Source of the DNA: a virus
Strand: one strand, 5' to 3'
IMG/VR virus record: IMGVR_UViG_3300046512_000378
Span: 1-37,652 of that record
DNA: 37,652 nt
Numbering within the stretch: position 1 is the first letter of the stretch; the number at the start of each line of letters is the position of its first letter. Positions 31,079 through 37,652 of the stretch are shown in pieces. The position numbers and the translations under genes were made by a program. A model generated the notes under the pieces. The model saw only the letters and a program-made list of their open reading frames with translations, ran no database searches and had not been told where the DNA came from.

Positions 31079-31501
31079 ATGCCCCAATTATCTCTCATCA
31101 TCGTCGGCGCTGACCATCCAAATAAAGATAAGTCGAATCGCCGTTCTGAAATCGTCTGGTCGCATCCTGGCGAGGAAGTGCATCTCGTTCCCGAGCCAAA
31201 GAACCCGGTCGATCCGCAGGCTGTTGCCGTGTTCAGCGCTCGTGGTGTGCAGATTGGCTATGTGAAGTCAGTCCAGGCGCAATTGATCCGTAGTTATTTG
31301 GGGCGCGGGCGGATTACGGAAGCTGTTTTTCAAAGCGCTCATGCCGATGGTGCAGTCATCCGGTTGGGGCTGGACGGCGATCTTCCTGTCCTCCCCGAAA
31401 ACATTGATGCGTCCCCAATTATCACCGCGCAGCAGCGTCCGGCCGAGGCATCGCCGGATCATGACGGATTTTGGCCTGATTATATCCCGCCGGATGAGTG
31501 A
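31079..31501 (+). CDS. HIRAN-domain protein
   Basis: 140 residues. The N-terminal 95 residues fit a HIRAN domain: VGADHPNKDKSNRR, GEEVHLVPEPKNPVDPQAVAVFSARG and QIGYVKSVQAQLIRSYL. In HLTF-type proteins HIRAN binds the 3'-OH end of single-stranded DNA. In bacteria and phages it also appears as a stand-alone unit of unclear role. The C-terminal 45 residues are acidic and Pro-rich. Its stop codon touches the operator at 31501-31516. No strong ribosome site is present at the ATG. Confidence 0.82.
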   Translation: MPQLSLIIVGADHPNKDKSNRRSEIVWSHPGEEVHLVPEPKNPVDPQAVAVFSARGVQIGYVKSVQAQLIRSYLGRGRITEAVFQSAHADGAVIRLGLDGDLPVLPENIDASPIITAQQRPAEASPDHDGFWPDYIPPDE

Positions 31502-31516
31502 TGGGATAGATCCTAC
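31501..31516. promoter_or_regulatory. Operator O4
   Basis: ATGGGATAGATCCTAC: each arm differs from the immunity palindrome at one base. It lies just upstream of the -35 of the second-operon promoter and overlaps the HIRAN stop by one base. Confidence 0.65.
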
Positions 31517-31523
31517 ATTACTG

Positions 31524-31553
31524 TTGACAAGGTGGGATACGTCCTACTATCTA
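31524..31553 (+). promoter_or_regulatory. PL-like promoter of the plus-strand operon
   Basis: TTGACA (31524-31529), then the operator O5, then TATCTA at an 18-base spacing (31548-31553) or TACTAT at 15. A perfect -35 with an operator in the spacer repeats the design of the PR-like promoter. The first gene starts 58 bases further on with a strong GGGGAGG ribosome site (31599-31605). Confidence 0.65.
31532..31547. promoter_or_regulatory. Operator O5
   Basis: GTGGGATACGTCCTAC: the left arm is perfect and the right arm matches at five of seven. It sits between the -35 and -10, so repressor binding would exclude polymerase. Confidence 0.68.
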
Positions 31554-31610
31554 CTCTCCATCACCTGACGCGCCGCGCATTCAGCCGGCCGCCACGGTGG
31601 GGAGGTTCCG

Positions 31611-31886
31611 ATGGCAATCCCATCCTACATGGTCGGCTCAGCCGCAGCGGACACGCTGTCCCGCCTGGGCAACCTTCAGCGCCTTGGCGCGCAGTATCGC
31701 ACCGTCGATCTCGTCAACATCGCTGGCTACTGCGCGACCGAAGCGCACGACCTGCTGCTGACCGACGTCGGCCTGGCGCGCGAATTTCTCTTGAACGGCG
31801 CCAGCCGCATGATCCGAGCCGCCGAGCAGCTTGAGATCGAGGTCAACGGCAGCAAGGTCGTGCCACTCCGGGTAGCGTCGGCATGA
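31611..31886 (+). CDS. First gene of the second operon, hypothetical
   Basis: 91 residues. GGGGAGG is placed 5 bases before the ATG. It is predicted all-helical until about residue 75, then a short strand (LEIEVNGSKVVPLRV). No known family is recognised. As the first gene behind a repressor-controlled promoter it is an immediate-early product, a class that often contains host-takeover or anti-defence proteins. That role is only a guess here. Confidence 0.72.
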   Translation: MAIPSYMVGSAAADTLSRLGNLQRLGAQYRTVDLVNIAGYCATEAHDLLLTDVGLAREFLLNGASRMIRAAEQLEIEVNGSKVVPLRVASA

Positions 31887-32017
31887 CCGCCTTTTCCCTC
31901 TTCGCCGCCACGCTGTTCGCCGCCGCTGGCATCGGCTCGCTCGCCCTGACGGTTCGCATGCTCTGGCAGTACCGCGACAAGATGGCCGCCGCCCTGCTGT
32001 TCGAGCCGATCTCATGA
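31883..32017 (+). CDS. Small membrane peptide
   Basis: 44 residues. The ATG overlaps the preceding stop (ATGA). A single hydrophobic span (residues 3-25, AFSLFAATLFAAAGIGSLAL) is followed by RMLWQYRDK, giving one membrane segment with a basic inner side. The stop overlaps the next start the same way. Too short for family assignment. Confidence 0.6.
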   Translation: MTAFSLFAATLFAAAGIGSLALTVRMLWQYRDKMAAALLFEPIS

Positions 32018-32163
32018 CCGCGCGCTTCCACACGCGCGGCACTGACCCGCTCACCACCGCGCCGCAGACGCAATGGCAGGCCCAGCGCATGCGCGGCCCG
32101 ATCCTGCCGATGGACCAGCCGCGCCGCCGTTGGTGGTCGCGTCTGTGGAGGGCAGGGCGGTGA
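32014..32163 (+). CDS. Small basic peptide
   Basis: 49 residues, very basic with a Trp/Arg-rich C-terminus (QPRRRWWSRLWRAGR). Coupled by ATGA upstream and TGATG downstream. There is no known family. The cationic amphipathic tail could bind nucleic acid or membrane, which is speculation. Confidence 0.5.
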   Translation: MTARFHTRGTDPLTTAPQTQWQAQRMRGPILPMDQPRRRWWSRLWRAGR

Positions 32164-32450
32164 TGGACATAAACCACGCGGCTCTGGCCTTCACCCGCCT
32201 GATGCGCATGCGCCGCAACATGCACCTATCCCCCTTGCCAGACCTGCGCGTCATCCCCCCGACCGCGCAGCTGGCGGGAGCCTCGGACAGTCCACGCCCC
32301 TCTCCAGGGCTGTCACCTGATCCACGCGGGTCGGCCGTCGAGGCCGGTCGGCCCGCCAACCAATCCGATCCGGGCGACGAATGCGGCTGCCCGGTCTGCA
32401 CCAGCGATTGCGCGCGGGTTGCCCCGTGCCAGCGGGAGAGTGAACGATGA
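32163..32450 (+). CDS. Hypothetical protein with Cys-rich C-terminus
   Basis: 95 residues. The N-terminal part has a short basic helix (FTRLMRMRRNMHL), the centre is Pro/Ser-rich and probably disordered, and the C-terminus has five Cys (CGCPVCTSDCARVAPC) that could form a zinc knuckle. The start shares a base with the previous stop and the end overlaps the next gene by 4 bp. Confidence 0.55.
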   Translation: MDINHAALAFTRLMRMRRNMHLSPLPDLRVIPPTAQLAGASDSPRPSPGLSPDPRGSAVEAGRPANQSDPGDECGCPVCTSDCARVAPCQRESER

Positions 32451-33127
32451 ACGATTTAACCAACATCATCAGCGCGGCCGTGGCCGCCAAGATGACGCCC
32501 GACTTCATTGAGAAGGAGGTGAACAGCCGCGTTGAAAAGCTAATTGTCGAGAGCGTGGACCGCGCGCTGCGCTCCTACAGCGACACTGGCAAGCTCATCG
32601 AAAAGGCCGTCGAGGACGCTTTGCGCGTCGATCGCCTGGACCTGCCGACATATGGCAGCGTGGTCACCGGCATGCTGAAAAAGCAGATTGATGCGCGCGT
32701 GTCGGATCTGGTGGCGGGGCGGTTGTCTCAGGACATGGATGACCTGCTCAGCCTGGCGCCGAAGGAGATCAAGCTGTCGGAAATCGCCAATGGCATGCGC
32801 GAGCGCTATAAGGGCCGCCACGATTATGCATACGGCCCGATCATCAGCGTCGTGGTCAATGAATCTGAGACGACCAGCGGCTATTATCGTATCGGGCTTG
32901 ATGAAGATGAGGCAGAGAGGCGCACCGTCCACGCATGCTCTTATGAGATCGCGATCGACAGGGACGGCAAGATCTATTCGGCGACGCTGGAAGGTCGAAA
33001 CCTAAAGGACACTTCCCGCCTCGGCCGCAATTGGGGCATGGATCAGCTTATCCGGGGCTGGTACGCTTGCGGCACCAAGATCATCATTGATGAAGACGCG
33101 GTCGTTACCTCCGAAGGTGACTACTGA
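32447..33127 (+). CDS. Hypothetical early protein, 226 residues
   Basis: GGGAG lies 8 bases before the ATG. Residues 1-125 form a long helical, charged part (FIEKEVNSRVEKLIVESVDRA), while residues 130-226 look alpha/beta with segments RHDYAYGPIISVVVNESE and DLDEDEAER-like acids. It lies just before and coupled to the nuclease-like gene (TGATG). No family is recognised. Confidence 0.7.
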   Translation: MNDLTNIISAAVAAKMTPDFIEKEVNSRVEKLIVESVDRALRSYSDTGKLIEKAVEDALRVDRLDLPTYGSVVTGMLKKQIDARVSDLVAGRLSQDMDDLLSLAPKEIKLSEIANGMRERYKGRHDYAYGPIISVVVNESETTSGYYRIGLDEDEAERRTVHACSYEIAIDRDGKIYSATLEGRNLKDTSRLGRNWGMDQLIRGWYACGTKIIIDEDAVVTSEGDY

Positions 33128-34011
33128 TGGCGCATGGTTGGACCCATGATGGCCTTCTGGACGACCTTGCCACGCACCTCCGCCAGCCGGAGCGCATGGT
33201 ATGGTGCGATATGCAGCTGGGGCCAAGCGGTTCGCCGCGCCCCGACGTCTTCACCATGCAGAAGAGTTATAGCAAGCCCGCACCAGCCGCGTTCGAGATC
33301 AAGATCAGCCGCAGCGATCTGCGGTCCGACACGACATCCGCGAAGTGGCAATCGTACCTGAAATTCGCCGGGTCGGTTACGTTTGCCGTGCCTGACGGCC
33401 TTTGCACGGTCGCCGATATCCCTGAAATGTGCGGCCTGATTGTCCGTAAGGATCAGGTGTGGCGCTACGCGCGCCGCCCGACAGTGCAGCGCGTCGATCT
33501 GCCGAAGGACGCGTACATGAAGCTCCTGATAGACGGCGTGAACCGCACGCATGCCTCGCGGCGTCCAGCCCCGCGGCAGGTGGATATGTGGCGCGGTAGC
33601 GAAGTCGTTCGCAAACGGTTCGGTGAAGCCGTCGAGAAGGCAGCGCGGGATATGGTCAGCCTCCAAATCCGTATCGACCAGCTGAAAGATCACTACGCTT
33701 ATCAGGACGCCGAGATGCGCAAGCGCGTCGAGATCGAGCGCCAGCTTCTGCTGAAGGAAGCGGAAAAGGAAATACCAAAGCTGACCGAGTTGCGTGACGC
33801 GCTCTGTGCGATGCTGGAGATAGACCCTAAATCCGGCAGCTATCTCATTCGCAATGCGCTTTCCCAGAAGCTGGCAGACTGCAACGCCGATGCTCGGGTG
33901 CGGGCCGCTGATGAGAGGCTGCGGAATGCACGCCGCTCCATTGAATACGCGTTGAACCAGCTTCCGAAAGACGAGCCGGTCACCCCCGCTTGGGCGGAGC
34001 ATGCAGCATGA
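33127..34011 (+). CDS. MmcB-like PD-(D/E)XK nuclease with coiled-coil tail
   Basis: 294 residues. The N-terminal 120 residues match the MmcB/RecB-like nuclease pattern: RPDVF (Asp40), AAFEIKISRSDLRSD (Glu57, Lys59), then KWQSYLKFAGSVTFAVPDGL and a GLIV strand. The C-terminal half is different from MmcB: a long charged helix (about 170-250, with MRKRVEIERQLLLKEAEKEIPKLTEL split in this range), which should dimerise. MmcB itself is a DNA-damage-linked nuclease in Caulobacter. The phage enzyme may act on host or phage DNA. Its activity is untested. Confidence 0.72.
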   Translation: MAHGWTHDGLLDDLATHLRQPERMVWCDMQLGPSGSPRPDVFTMQKSYSKPAPAAFEIKISRSDLRSDTTSAKWQSYLKFAGSVTFAVPDGLCTVADIPEMCGLIVRKDQVWRYARRPTVQRVDLPKDAYMKLLIDGVNRTHASRRPAPRQVDMWRGSEVVRKRFGEAVEKAARDMVSLQIRIDQLKDHYAYQDAEMRKRVEIERQLLLKEAEKEIPKLTELRDALCAMLEIDPKSGSYLIRNALSQKLADCNADARVRAADERLRNARRSIEYALNQLPKDEPVTPAWAEHAA

Positions 34012-34421
34012 GCAAGTTCGGCGCCGCCACCGACGACTTCACCATCGGCATGGGCCGGTGGGGCCTGGCGCACATCGTCAGGAGCGGCACGGAAGGGCGG
34101 ATCGCCCACTGCCGCCGCAACCCGGCCTCGTGCAAATTCTGCCACGAGCATGGCGTGCCGCAGTCCGAGCCGGATCCGTTCGACGCTGCCTGCGACCGTC
34201 TGCGCGCCCACTGGGGCAAGCAATGGCTCGAAAGCGACCGGGTGCCGGGCGACCTGCGCGAAGACGAGATCTGGCCAGCCGAAGGCCTGCACATCGTCGC
34301 CCTCGATGATGAGACGCGGGCGCGCACGATCCTCGTGAGCTTTGGCGACAATCACGCTGCGATGGGCGCGCTGAGCGCGATCGTCGCTGTCCACAATGAG
34401 ATGATCGGGAGGCCGGACTGA
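34008..34421 (+). CDS. Hypothetical early protein, 137 residues
   Basis: The ATG at 34008 overlaps the preceding stop (ATGA). Residues 25-50 contain HCRRNPASCKFCHEH, a possible metal-binding His/Cys cluster. The rest is alpha/beta with DLREDEIWPAEGLHIVALDDETRAR in outline. No family is known to me. Confidence 0.65.
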   Translation: MSKFGAATDDFTIGMGRWGLAHIVRSGTEGRIAHCRRNPASCKFCHEHGVPQSEPDPFDAACDRLRAHWGKQWLESDRVPGDLREDEIWPAEGLHIVALDDETRARTILVSFGDNHAAMGALSAIVAVHNEMIGRPD

Positions 34422-34531
34422 TGGGCGAACTGCTCGGCATTTTCGCGATCATCTGGATTGGCTGGCCGCTCCATTCGATCAGCACCGACCTGCGGACACT
34501 CCGCAAGATGGCGGAAGGGAAACGCAAATGA
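34421..34531 (+). CDS. Very small membrane peptide
   Basis: 36 residues with one hydrophobic span (residues 4-20, LLGIFAIIWIGWPL) and a basic C-terminus (RKMAEGKRK). It shares a base with the preceding stop (TGATG) and overlaps the methyltransferase start by 4 bp, strong evidence that it is translated. The function is unknown. Confidence 0.55.
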   Translation: MGELLGIFAIIWIGWPLHSISTDLRTLRKMAEGKRK

Positions 34532-35349
34532 TCGCCGCCACCGTCTGCTCTGGCATCGGGGCGCCGGAAGTCGCCATGCCGCATTGGCAATGGTCGCTCG
34601 CCTCGGAAATCGAGGCCGCGCCGCGCGCCATCATGTCGTACCGCCACGGCGCGGAGGACGCACGCCGCACGCGCCAGGGTAGCGGCCCCGCGCTCTGGGG
34701 CGACTTCACCGCAATACGCGTGCGGTTCCTCCGCAGGCTGGGCGTCACTCTTCCGCAATGGCTCGTCGCCGGAACGCCGTGCCAGTCCTTTTCCGTCGCG
34801 GGGCTGCGCGGCGGCATGGCCGACGCCCGCGGCAATCTCACCATGGAGTTTCTCCGCCTTGTTCACGCTCTTCGACGCGCTGGAAGCCTCCGGGGATTCC
34901 TCTGGGAAAACGTCCCCGGCATCCTCTCCCACGCCGACAATCCCTTCGGATGTTTCCTGGCAGGAATTGTCGGAAGCGATACCCCCATCGTTTCACCACT
35001 CAAACGCGGACGGTGGAGCAGTGCGGGCATGGTTGATGGACCCTTCGGAAAAGCCGCGTGGCGTGTTTCGGACGCTCAATATTTCGGCCTGGCCCAGAGA
35101 CGCGCGCGTGTCATCCTTGTCGCAAGTTTTGTGGACGGGATCGATCCCGCTGCGGTACTTTTTGAGCGCACTGGCCTGCACGGGAATCATCCGCCGCGCC
35201 GCGAACCGGGGCAAGCGGCTCCCACCATCCCTAGCCGCAGCACTGGAGGCGGGGGCCTCGGCACCGACTTCGACTGCGATGGTGGTCTTATTACGGAAGC
35301 CTTCGGGGGGGCAATACCAGCGGACCAATCGACCGGGCTGCCTGCCTGA
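34528..35349 (+). CDS. C5-cytosine DNA methyltransferase, N-terminal part
   Basis: 273 residues until a premature stop. It holds motifs I (TVCSGIGAPEVA, 5-16), IV with the catalytic Cys85 (GTPCQSFSVAG), VI (WENVPG, 126-131) and VIII (QRRARVILV, 190-198). Motifs IX and X are missing and are found in the next frame. Up to AFGG the frame is normal. After the G7 run (35305-35311) it reads an unrelated 12-residue tail and stops. A single added G would join both frames into about 548 residues. The enzyme would transfer methyl groups to cytosine C5, either for self-protection against restriction or for regulation. Confidence 0.88.
   Translation: MIAATVCSGIGAPEVAMPHWQWSLASEIEAAPRAIMSYRHGAEDARRTRQGSGPALWGDFTAIRVRFLRRLGVTLPQWLVAGTPCQSFSVAGLRGGMADARGNLTMEFLRLVHALRRAGSLRGFLWENVPGILSHADNPFGCFLAGIVGSDTPIVSPLKRGRWSSAGMVDGPFGKAAWRVSDAQYFGLAQRRARVILVASFVDGIDPAAVLFERTGLHGNHPPRREPGQAAPTIPSRSTGGGGLGTDFDCDGGLITEAFGGAIPADQSTGLPA
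35305..35311 (+). repeat. G7 homopolymer at the frame break
   Basis: Seven G at the point where the two methyltransferase frames diverge. Eight G would give GGG GGG GGC AAT ACC and restore an uninterrupted protein (AFGGGNTSGPIDRAACLTAK). The tract could be phase-variable, a site of ribosomal or polymerase slippage, or a sequencing error. Confidence 0.75.
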
Positions 35350-35366
35350 CCGCGAAGGGGCAGCGG

Positions 35367-36173
35367 GTGGACTTTGAGATTGAGACGTTCGTCACGCATA
35401 GCCTTCGCGCGGAGGGCTTCGACGCCAGTGAGGACGGCACTGGTCGCAGCACTCCACTCGTGCCGGTCGCGTTCAACAGCCGGGAGGATCTGACCCATAG
35501 CGAGGAAGTTTTCGGGTCGCTCGGATCATCTAGCCCGCAAGCCCAGGCGATCGCCTATGCGGTCCATGCCGATACTGTCGGCCGCACTGGTGAGGCTAAG
35601 AGCATGTCGCCTGACGCTGAGGGGCGCATGCGCCTGCGCGACGCGGGCATGGGTATCAGCGAGGACGCATCGTTCAGCCTGACCACGGGCCAGCCGCACG
35701 TCGTTGCCTTCGCTCAGAACCAGCGCAATGAAGTGCGCACCATGGGTATCGCTGGCGCGCTCGCTGCCGAACCGGGAATGAAGCAACAGACGTATCTGGC
35801 GTTCGACCTGAGGGGTAGGGAGGGTGGAGCGCAGTTCGAAGGGCCGCACGACACCGCCAACATCCGCGCGGCGTCTGGCGGCTCCAGCCGCAGCTACGTC
35901 GCCAGCACAGGCGTTCGCCGCCTCATGCCGGTCGAGTGCGAGCGACTCCAGGGTTTCCCCGACCACTTCACCGCCATTCCATACCGTTCGCGGACCGTCG
36001 AGGTGGACGAAGCCCAGCTGGCGGCTGTCGAGGGCAGGGCGGTCTGGCAAGATGGCGATAGGCTCGTGACCGACTGTATGGCGGACGGCCCGCGCTACAA
36101 GGCACTGGGCAATTCCATGCCGGTCAACGTGATCCGCCACTACCTCCAGCGCGTGGAAAGGCAGGCAGCATGA
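35367..36173 (+). CDS. C5-cytosine DNA methyltransferase, C-terminal part
   Basis: 268 residues if started at GTG 35367, but this frame is open back over the G7 tract and reads GNTSGPIDRAACLTAKGQRV before that GTG, so it is the continuation of the upstream gene, not a separate one. It carries a variable target-recognition region and then motif IX (RRLMPVECERLQGFPDHF) and motif X (KALGNSMPVNVIRHYL). Without motifs I-VIII this part would not be catalytic. The stop overlaps the PP-loop gene as ATGA. Confidence 0.82.
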   Translation: MDFEIETFVTHSLRAEGFDASEDGTGRSTPLVPVAFNSREDLTHSEEVFGSLGSSSPQAQAIAYAVHADTVGRTGEAKSMSPDAEGRMRLRDAGMGISEDASFSLTTGQPHVVAFAQNQRNEVRTMGIAGALAAEPGMKQQTYLAFDLRGREGGAQFEGPHDTANIRAASGGSSRSYVASTGVRRLMPVECERLQGFPDHFTAIPYRSRTVEVDEAQLAAVEGRAVWQDGDRLVTDCMADGPRYKALGNSMPVNVIRHYLQRVERQAA

Positions 36174-37051
36174 CCCCGCCCGCATTCTTGGACAATGAGT
36201 TCCCAGGCATCTCATCGCCGCTGCCAAACCCAGCGTTGCGGGCGATTTCCAATGGCCTTGGCATCCAATCGCTCACCATGATCTATTTGGCAGATCGCGG
36301 GTTGATTGGCCCACGGCCGTCGGTGGCGATCAACGGAGATCCTGACGACGAACAGACATCAGCCAAGGATAACCTTCGGTTCCTGCTGAGCGACAATACC
36401 CGGCCGCGCGATATTGATGTGATCGTACGGCAGGATGCGAGCCTGAAGCAGGAGTTCGATGACGCGATCGCCGGTAAGCGGAAGCGTTTTTCTAACCCGC
36501 CGTTTTTCATTCGGAAGCCGGATGGGTCGCGCGGGATACTGACGCGCGGCTGCACTCAGGACTACAAGATCCGACCAGTGCGACGCGAATTGCGGAAGCT
36601 GCTCGGCAAATCGCCGCGGGCGCGCATGGGTAAAGATCCGATAGTTGAGTTGTGGATCGGGATCACGCGAGATGAGGCCCACAGGGCCGCGCCGTCGCAC
36701 ATGCCTTGGATATACAATAGGCATCCACTGCTCGAGATTGGGTGGAGCCGCAGAGATTGTGAGCGGTGGCTCAAGAAAGAGTTCGGGCAGTCCTTTGGCC
36801 GGTCAGGCTGCATTCGCTGCCCATTTCGCTCAGATTACGAATGGGCAGTCATGCAGCGAGATTATCCAGACGACTTTGAGGAGGCCTGCCTTGCCGATGA
36901 GGCAGCGCGTCACGGCCTGCCCGGCGTCGAATTTCCCGCCTTTATACACGATAGCCTTGAACCTCTCCGGTCGATCGACTTTTCGCATGTGTTCGTTGAT
37001 GGCGACATGTTCGGATGGGGCAATGCTTGTGGGGGAGCCTGCGGAACATGA
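36170..37051 (+). CDS. PAPS reductase-like PP-loop protein
   Basis: 293 residues. A PP-loop-like segment SNGLGIQS (27-34) starts an adenine-nucleotide alpha-hydrolase fold. RGCTQDYKIRPVRREL (126-141) is the conserved second block of PAPS-reductase-like phage proteins. Cys at 214, 217, 287 and 291 (SGCIRCPF and ACGGACGT) may hold an Fe-S cluster or zinc. Relatives include sulphate-assimilation enzymes and DndC of phosphorothioate DNA modification. No other dnd or cysteine-desulphurase gene is visible, so substrate and product are unknown. It is coupled to the methyltransferase gene. Confidence 0.8.
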   Translation: MTPPAFLDNEFPGISSPLPNPALRAISNGLGIQSLTMIYLADRGLIGPRPSVAINGDPDDEQTSAKDNLRFLLSDNTRPRDIDVIVRQDASLKQEFDDAIAGKRKRFSNPPFFIRKPDGSRGILTRGCTQDYKIRPVRRELRKLLGKSPRARMGKDPIVELWIGITRDEAHRAAPSHMPWIYNRHPLLEIGWSRRDCERWLKKEFGQSFGRSGCIRCPFRSDYEWAVMQRDYPDDFEEACLADEAARHGLPGVEFPAFIHDSLEPLRSIDFSHVFVDGDMFGWGNACGGACGT

Positions 37052-37440
37052 CCGACACCCTCGAAACCCTGCGCGCCGAACGCGACGAGGCCGATCGCCG
37101 CGCCGGTGCCGCTGAGCGCCAGGCGGCGCAGCTGCACGGCGTGCTGGCGGAAGGGCAGGCGGCCATTGCCGTCGTCGTCGCCGGACTGTCGGACCCGCAG
37201 AAGCGCTTGCTCTGCCGCCTCCAGCCGCACCGGCCAGCTGACGATGACGGCCAGGACTTCACCTATGTCGTGGAAACGCGCGGCGTCGGCCTCGATACCT
37301 GCGCGGCGCTCGCCCGGCGCGGGATCATGGTCGGCGGAGAGGGCTATTCATATCAGAACCGCAATCGCGGGTACTGCCGACTGACGCGGCTGGGGCTGCG
37401 CATTCGCGAGCAGCTGATGATTGAGAGGAGAGAAGGATGA
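37048..37440 (+). CDS. Hypothetical protein, 130 residues
   Basis: The ATG at 37048 overlaps the preceding stop. Residues 1-45 form a coiled coil (LETLRAERDEADRRAGAAERQAAQL). The C-terminal 75 residues look like a winged helix (LCRLQPHRPAD...CAALARRGIMVGGEGYSYQ...CRLTRLGLRIREQL), so a DNA-binding role is possible. There is a 4-bp overlap with the AlpA-like gene. Confidence 0.65.
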   Translation: MTDTLETLRAERDEADRRAGAAERQAAQLHGVLAEGQAAIAVVVAGLSDPQKRLLCRLQPHRPADDDGQDFTYVVETRGVGLDTCAALARRGIMVGGEGYSYQNRNRGYCRLTRLGLRIREQLMIERREG

Positions 37441-37652
37441 CCGCCCAGCGTGATAGGCGGCAGGATAGCCTGCTGCGCATGGCAAGGGTGCGTGAGCGCA
37501 CCGGCCTTTCCCCTGCAACGATCTACCGGCGCGAGGCGGCCGGGACGTTCCCGAAACGCGTCGTAATCGGCGCGCGCAGCGTGGCCTGGTACGAGAGCGA
37601 CATCTCTGATTTCGTGGCGGCGCCGATGGATTACAGGGCAGAGGCAGCATGA
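37437..37652 (+). CDS. AlpA/excisionase-like HTH protein
   Basis: 71 residues. The MerR/AlpA-type helix-turn-helix RVRERTGLSPATIYRREAAGTFPKRVVIG is followed by the wing and SVAWYESDISDFV, the standard end of this family. AlpA-like proteins act as excisionases or activators of integrase genes. The stop TGA is the last codon of the window, and an ATG overlapping it begins the next gene. In temperate phages that gene is usually the integrase. Confidence 0.85.
   Translation: MTAQRDRRQDSLLRMARVRERTGLSPATIYRREAAGTFPKRVVIGARSVAWYESDISDFVAAPMDYRAEAA
37649..37652 (+). CDS. First bases of the next gene (possible integrase)
   Basis: ATGA at the right edge: the stop of the AlpA-like gene overlaps an ATG in the pattern used throughout this operon. 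Only the start codon is visible, so identity is a guess from phage gene order. Confidence 0.3.

Noticed and set aside
33121-34002. A 293-codon minus-strand frame opposite the MmcB-like gene
   Set aside because: The plus strand has PD-(D/E)XK motifs and overlapping operon neighbours. The minus frame has neither context nor motif.
35526-36227. A 233-codon minus-strand frame opposite the methyltransferase C-terminal part
   Set aside because: It runs against motifs IX and X of the methyltransferase and has no ribosome site.

Overview
The window is a gene-dense, GC-rich segment of a temperate, tailed, HK97-type siphophage (prophage or free phage genome). No tRNA, rRNA, CRISPR array or insertion sequence was seen. 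The host is most likely an alphaproteobacterium, and the gene families point to a sphingomonad. The reasons are a GapR-type (DUF2312) protein, a GcrA-like DNA-binding domain, a DUF6950-type tail protein and the codon bias. The host assignment is inference, because no host gene is visible at either edge.

Layout. From 1 to about 24.4 kb nearly everything is on the minus strand and forms the late region. Read right to left it holds HNH nuclease, small and large terminase, portal, ClpP-type prohead protease, HK97-type capsid, head-tail connectors, tail tube, tail chaperones (with a lambda-type slippery heptamer), tape measure, tail-tip proteins, a J-like tip protein, an S74 tail fibre, a lysis cassette with a SAR-type endolysin, and further small appendage genes. 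Three small plus-strand genes (2905, 10289 and 14506) interrupt this cassette and look like morons.

From 24.4 to 29.1 kb is the early lytic operon, also on the minus strand: a Cro-like protein, a CII-position regulator, a winged-helix/GcrA-like regulator, several small unknowns, a GapR-type protein, a VRR-NUC nuclease, a replication protein and a NusG/RfaH-like protein. The NusG-like gene ends exactly at a good promoter (24342-24369). That promoter is followed by a 120-nt leader rich in stem-loops ahead of the late genes, the place held by Q and PR' in lambda.

Around 29.1-29.2 kb is the immunity switch, with three palindromic operators between the Cro-like gene and a LexA/CI-type repressor. 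Two more copies of the operator sit on a promoter at 31.5 kb. That promoter drives a tightly overlapping plus-strand operon running off the right edge: small unknowns, an MmcB-like nuclease, a C5-cytosine methyltransferase split by one base at a G7 tract, a PAPS-reductase-like PP-loop protein and an AlpA/excisionase-like protein, with the start of one more gene at the edge. One repressor therefore appears to hold both operons silent in the lysogen, while an exported protein and a HIRAN-domain protein lie between them outside that control.
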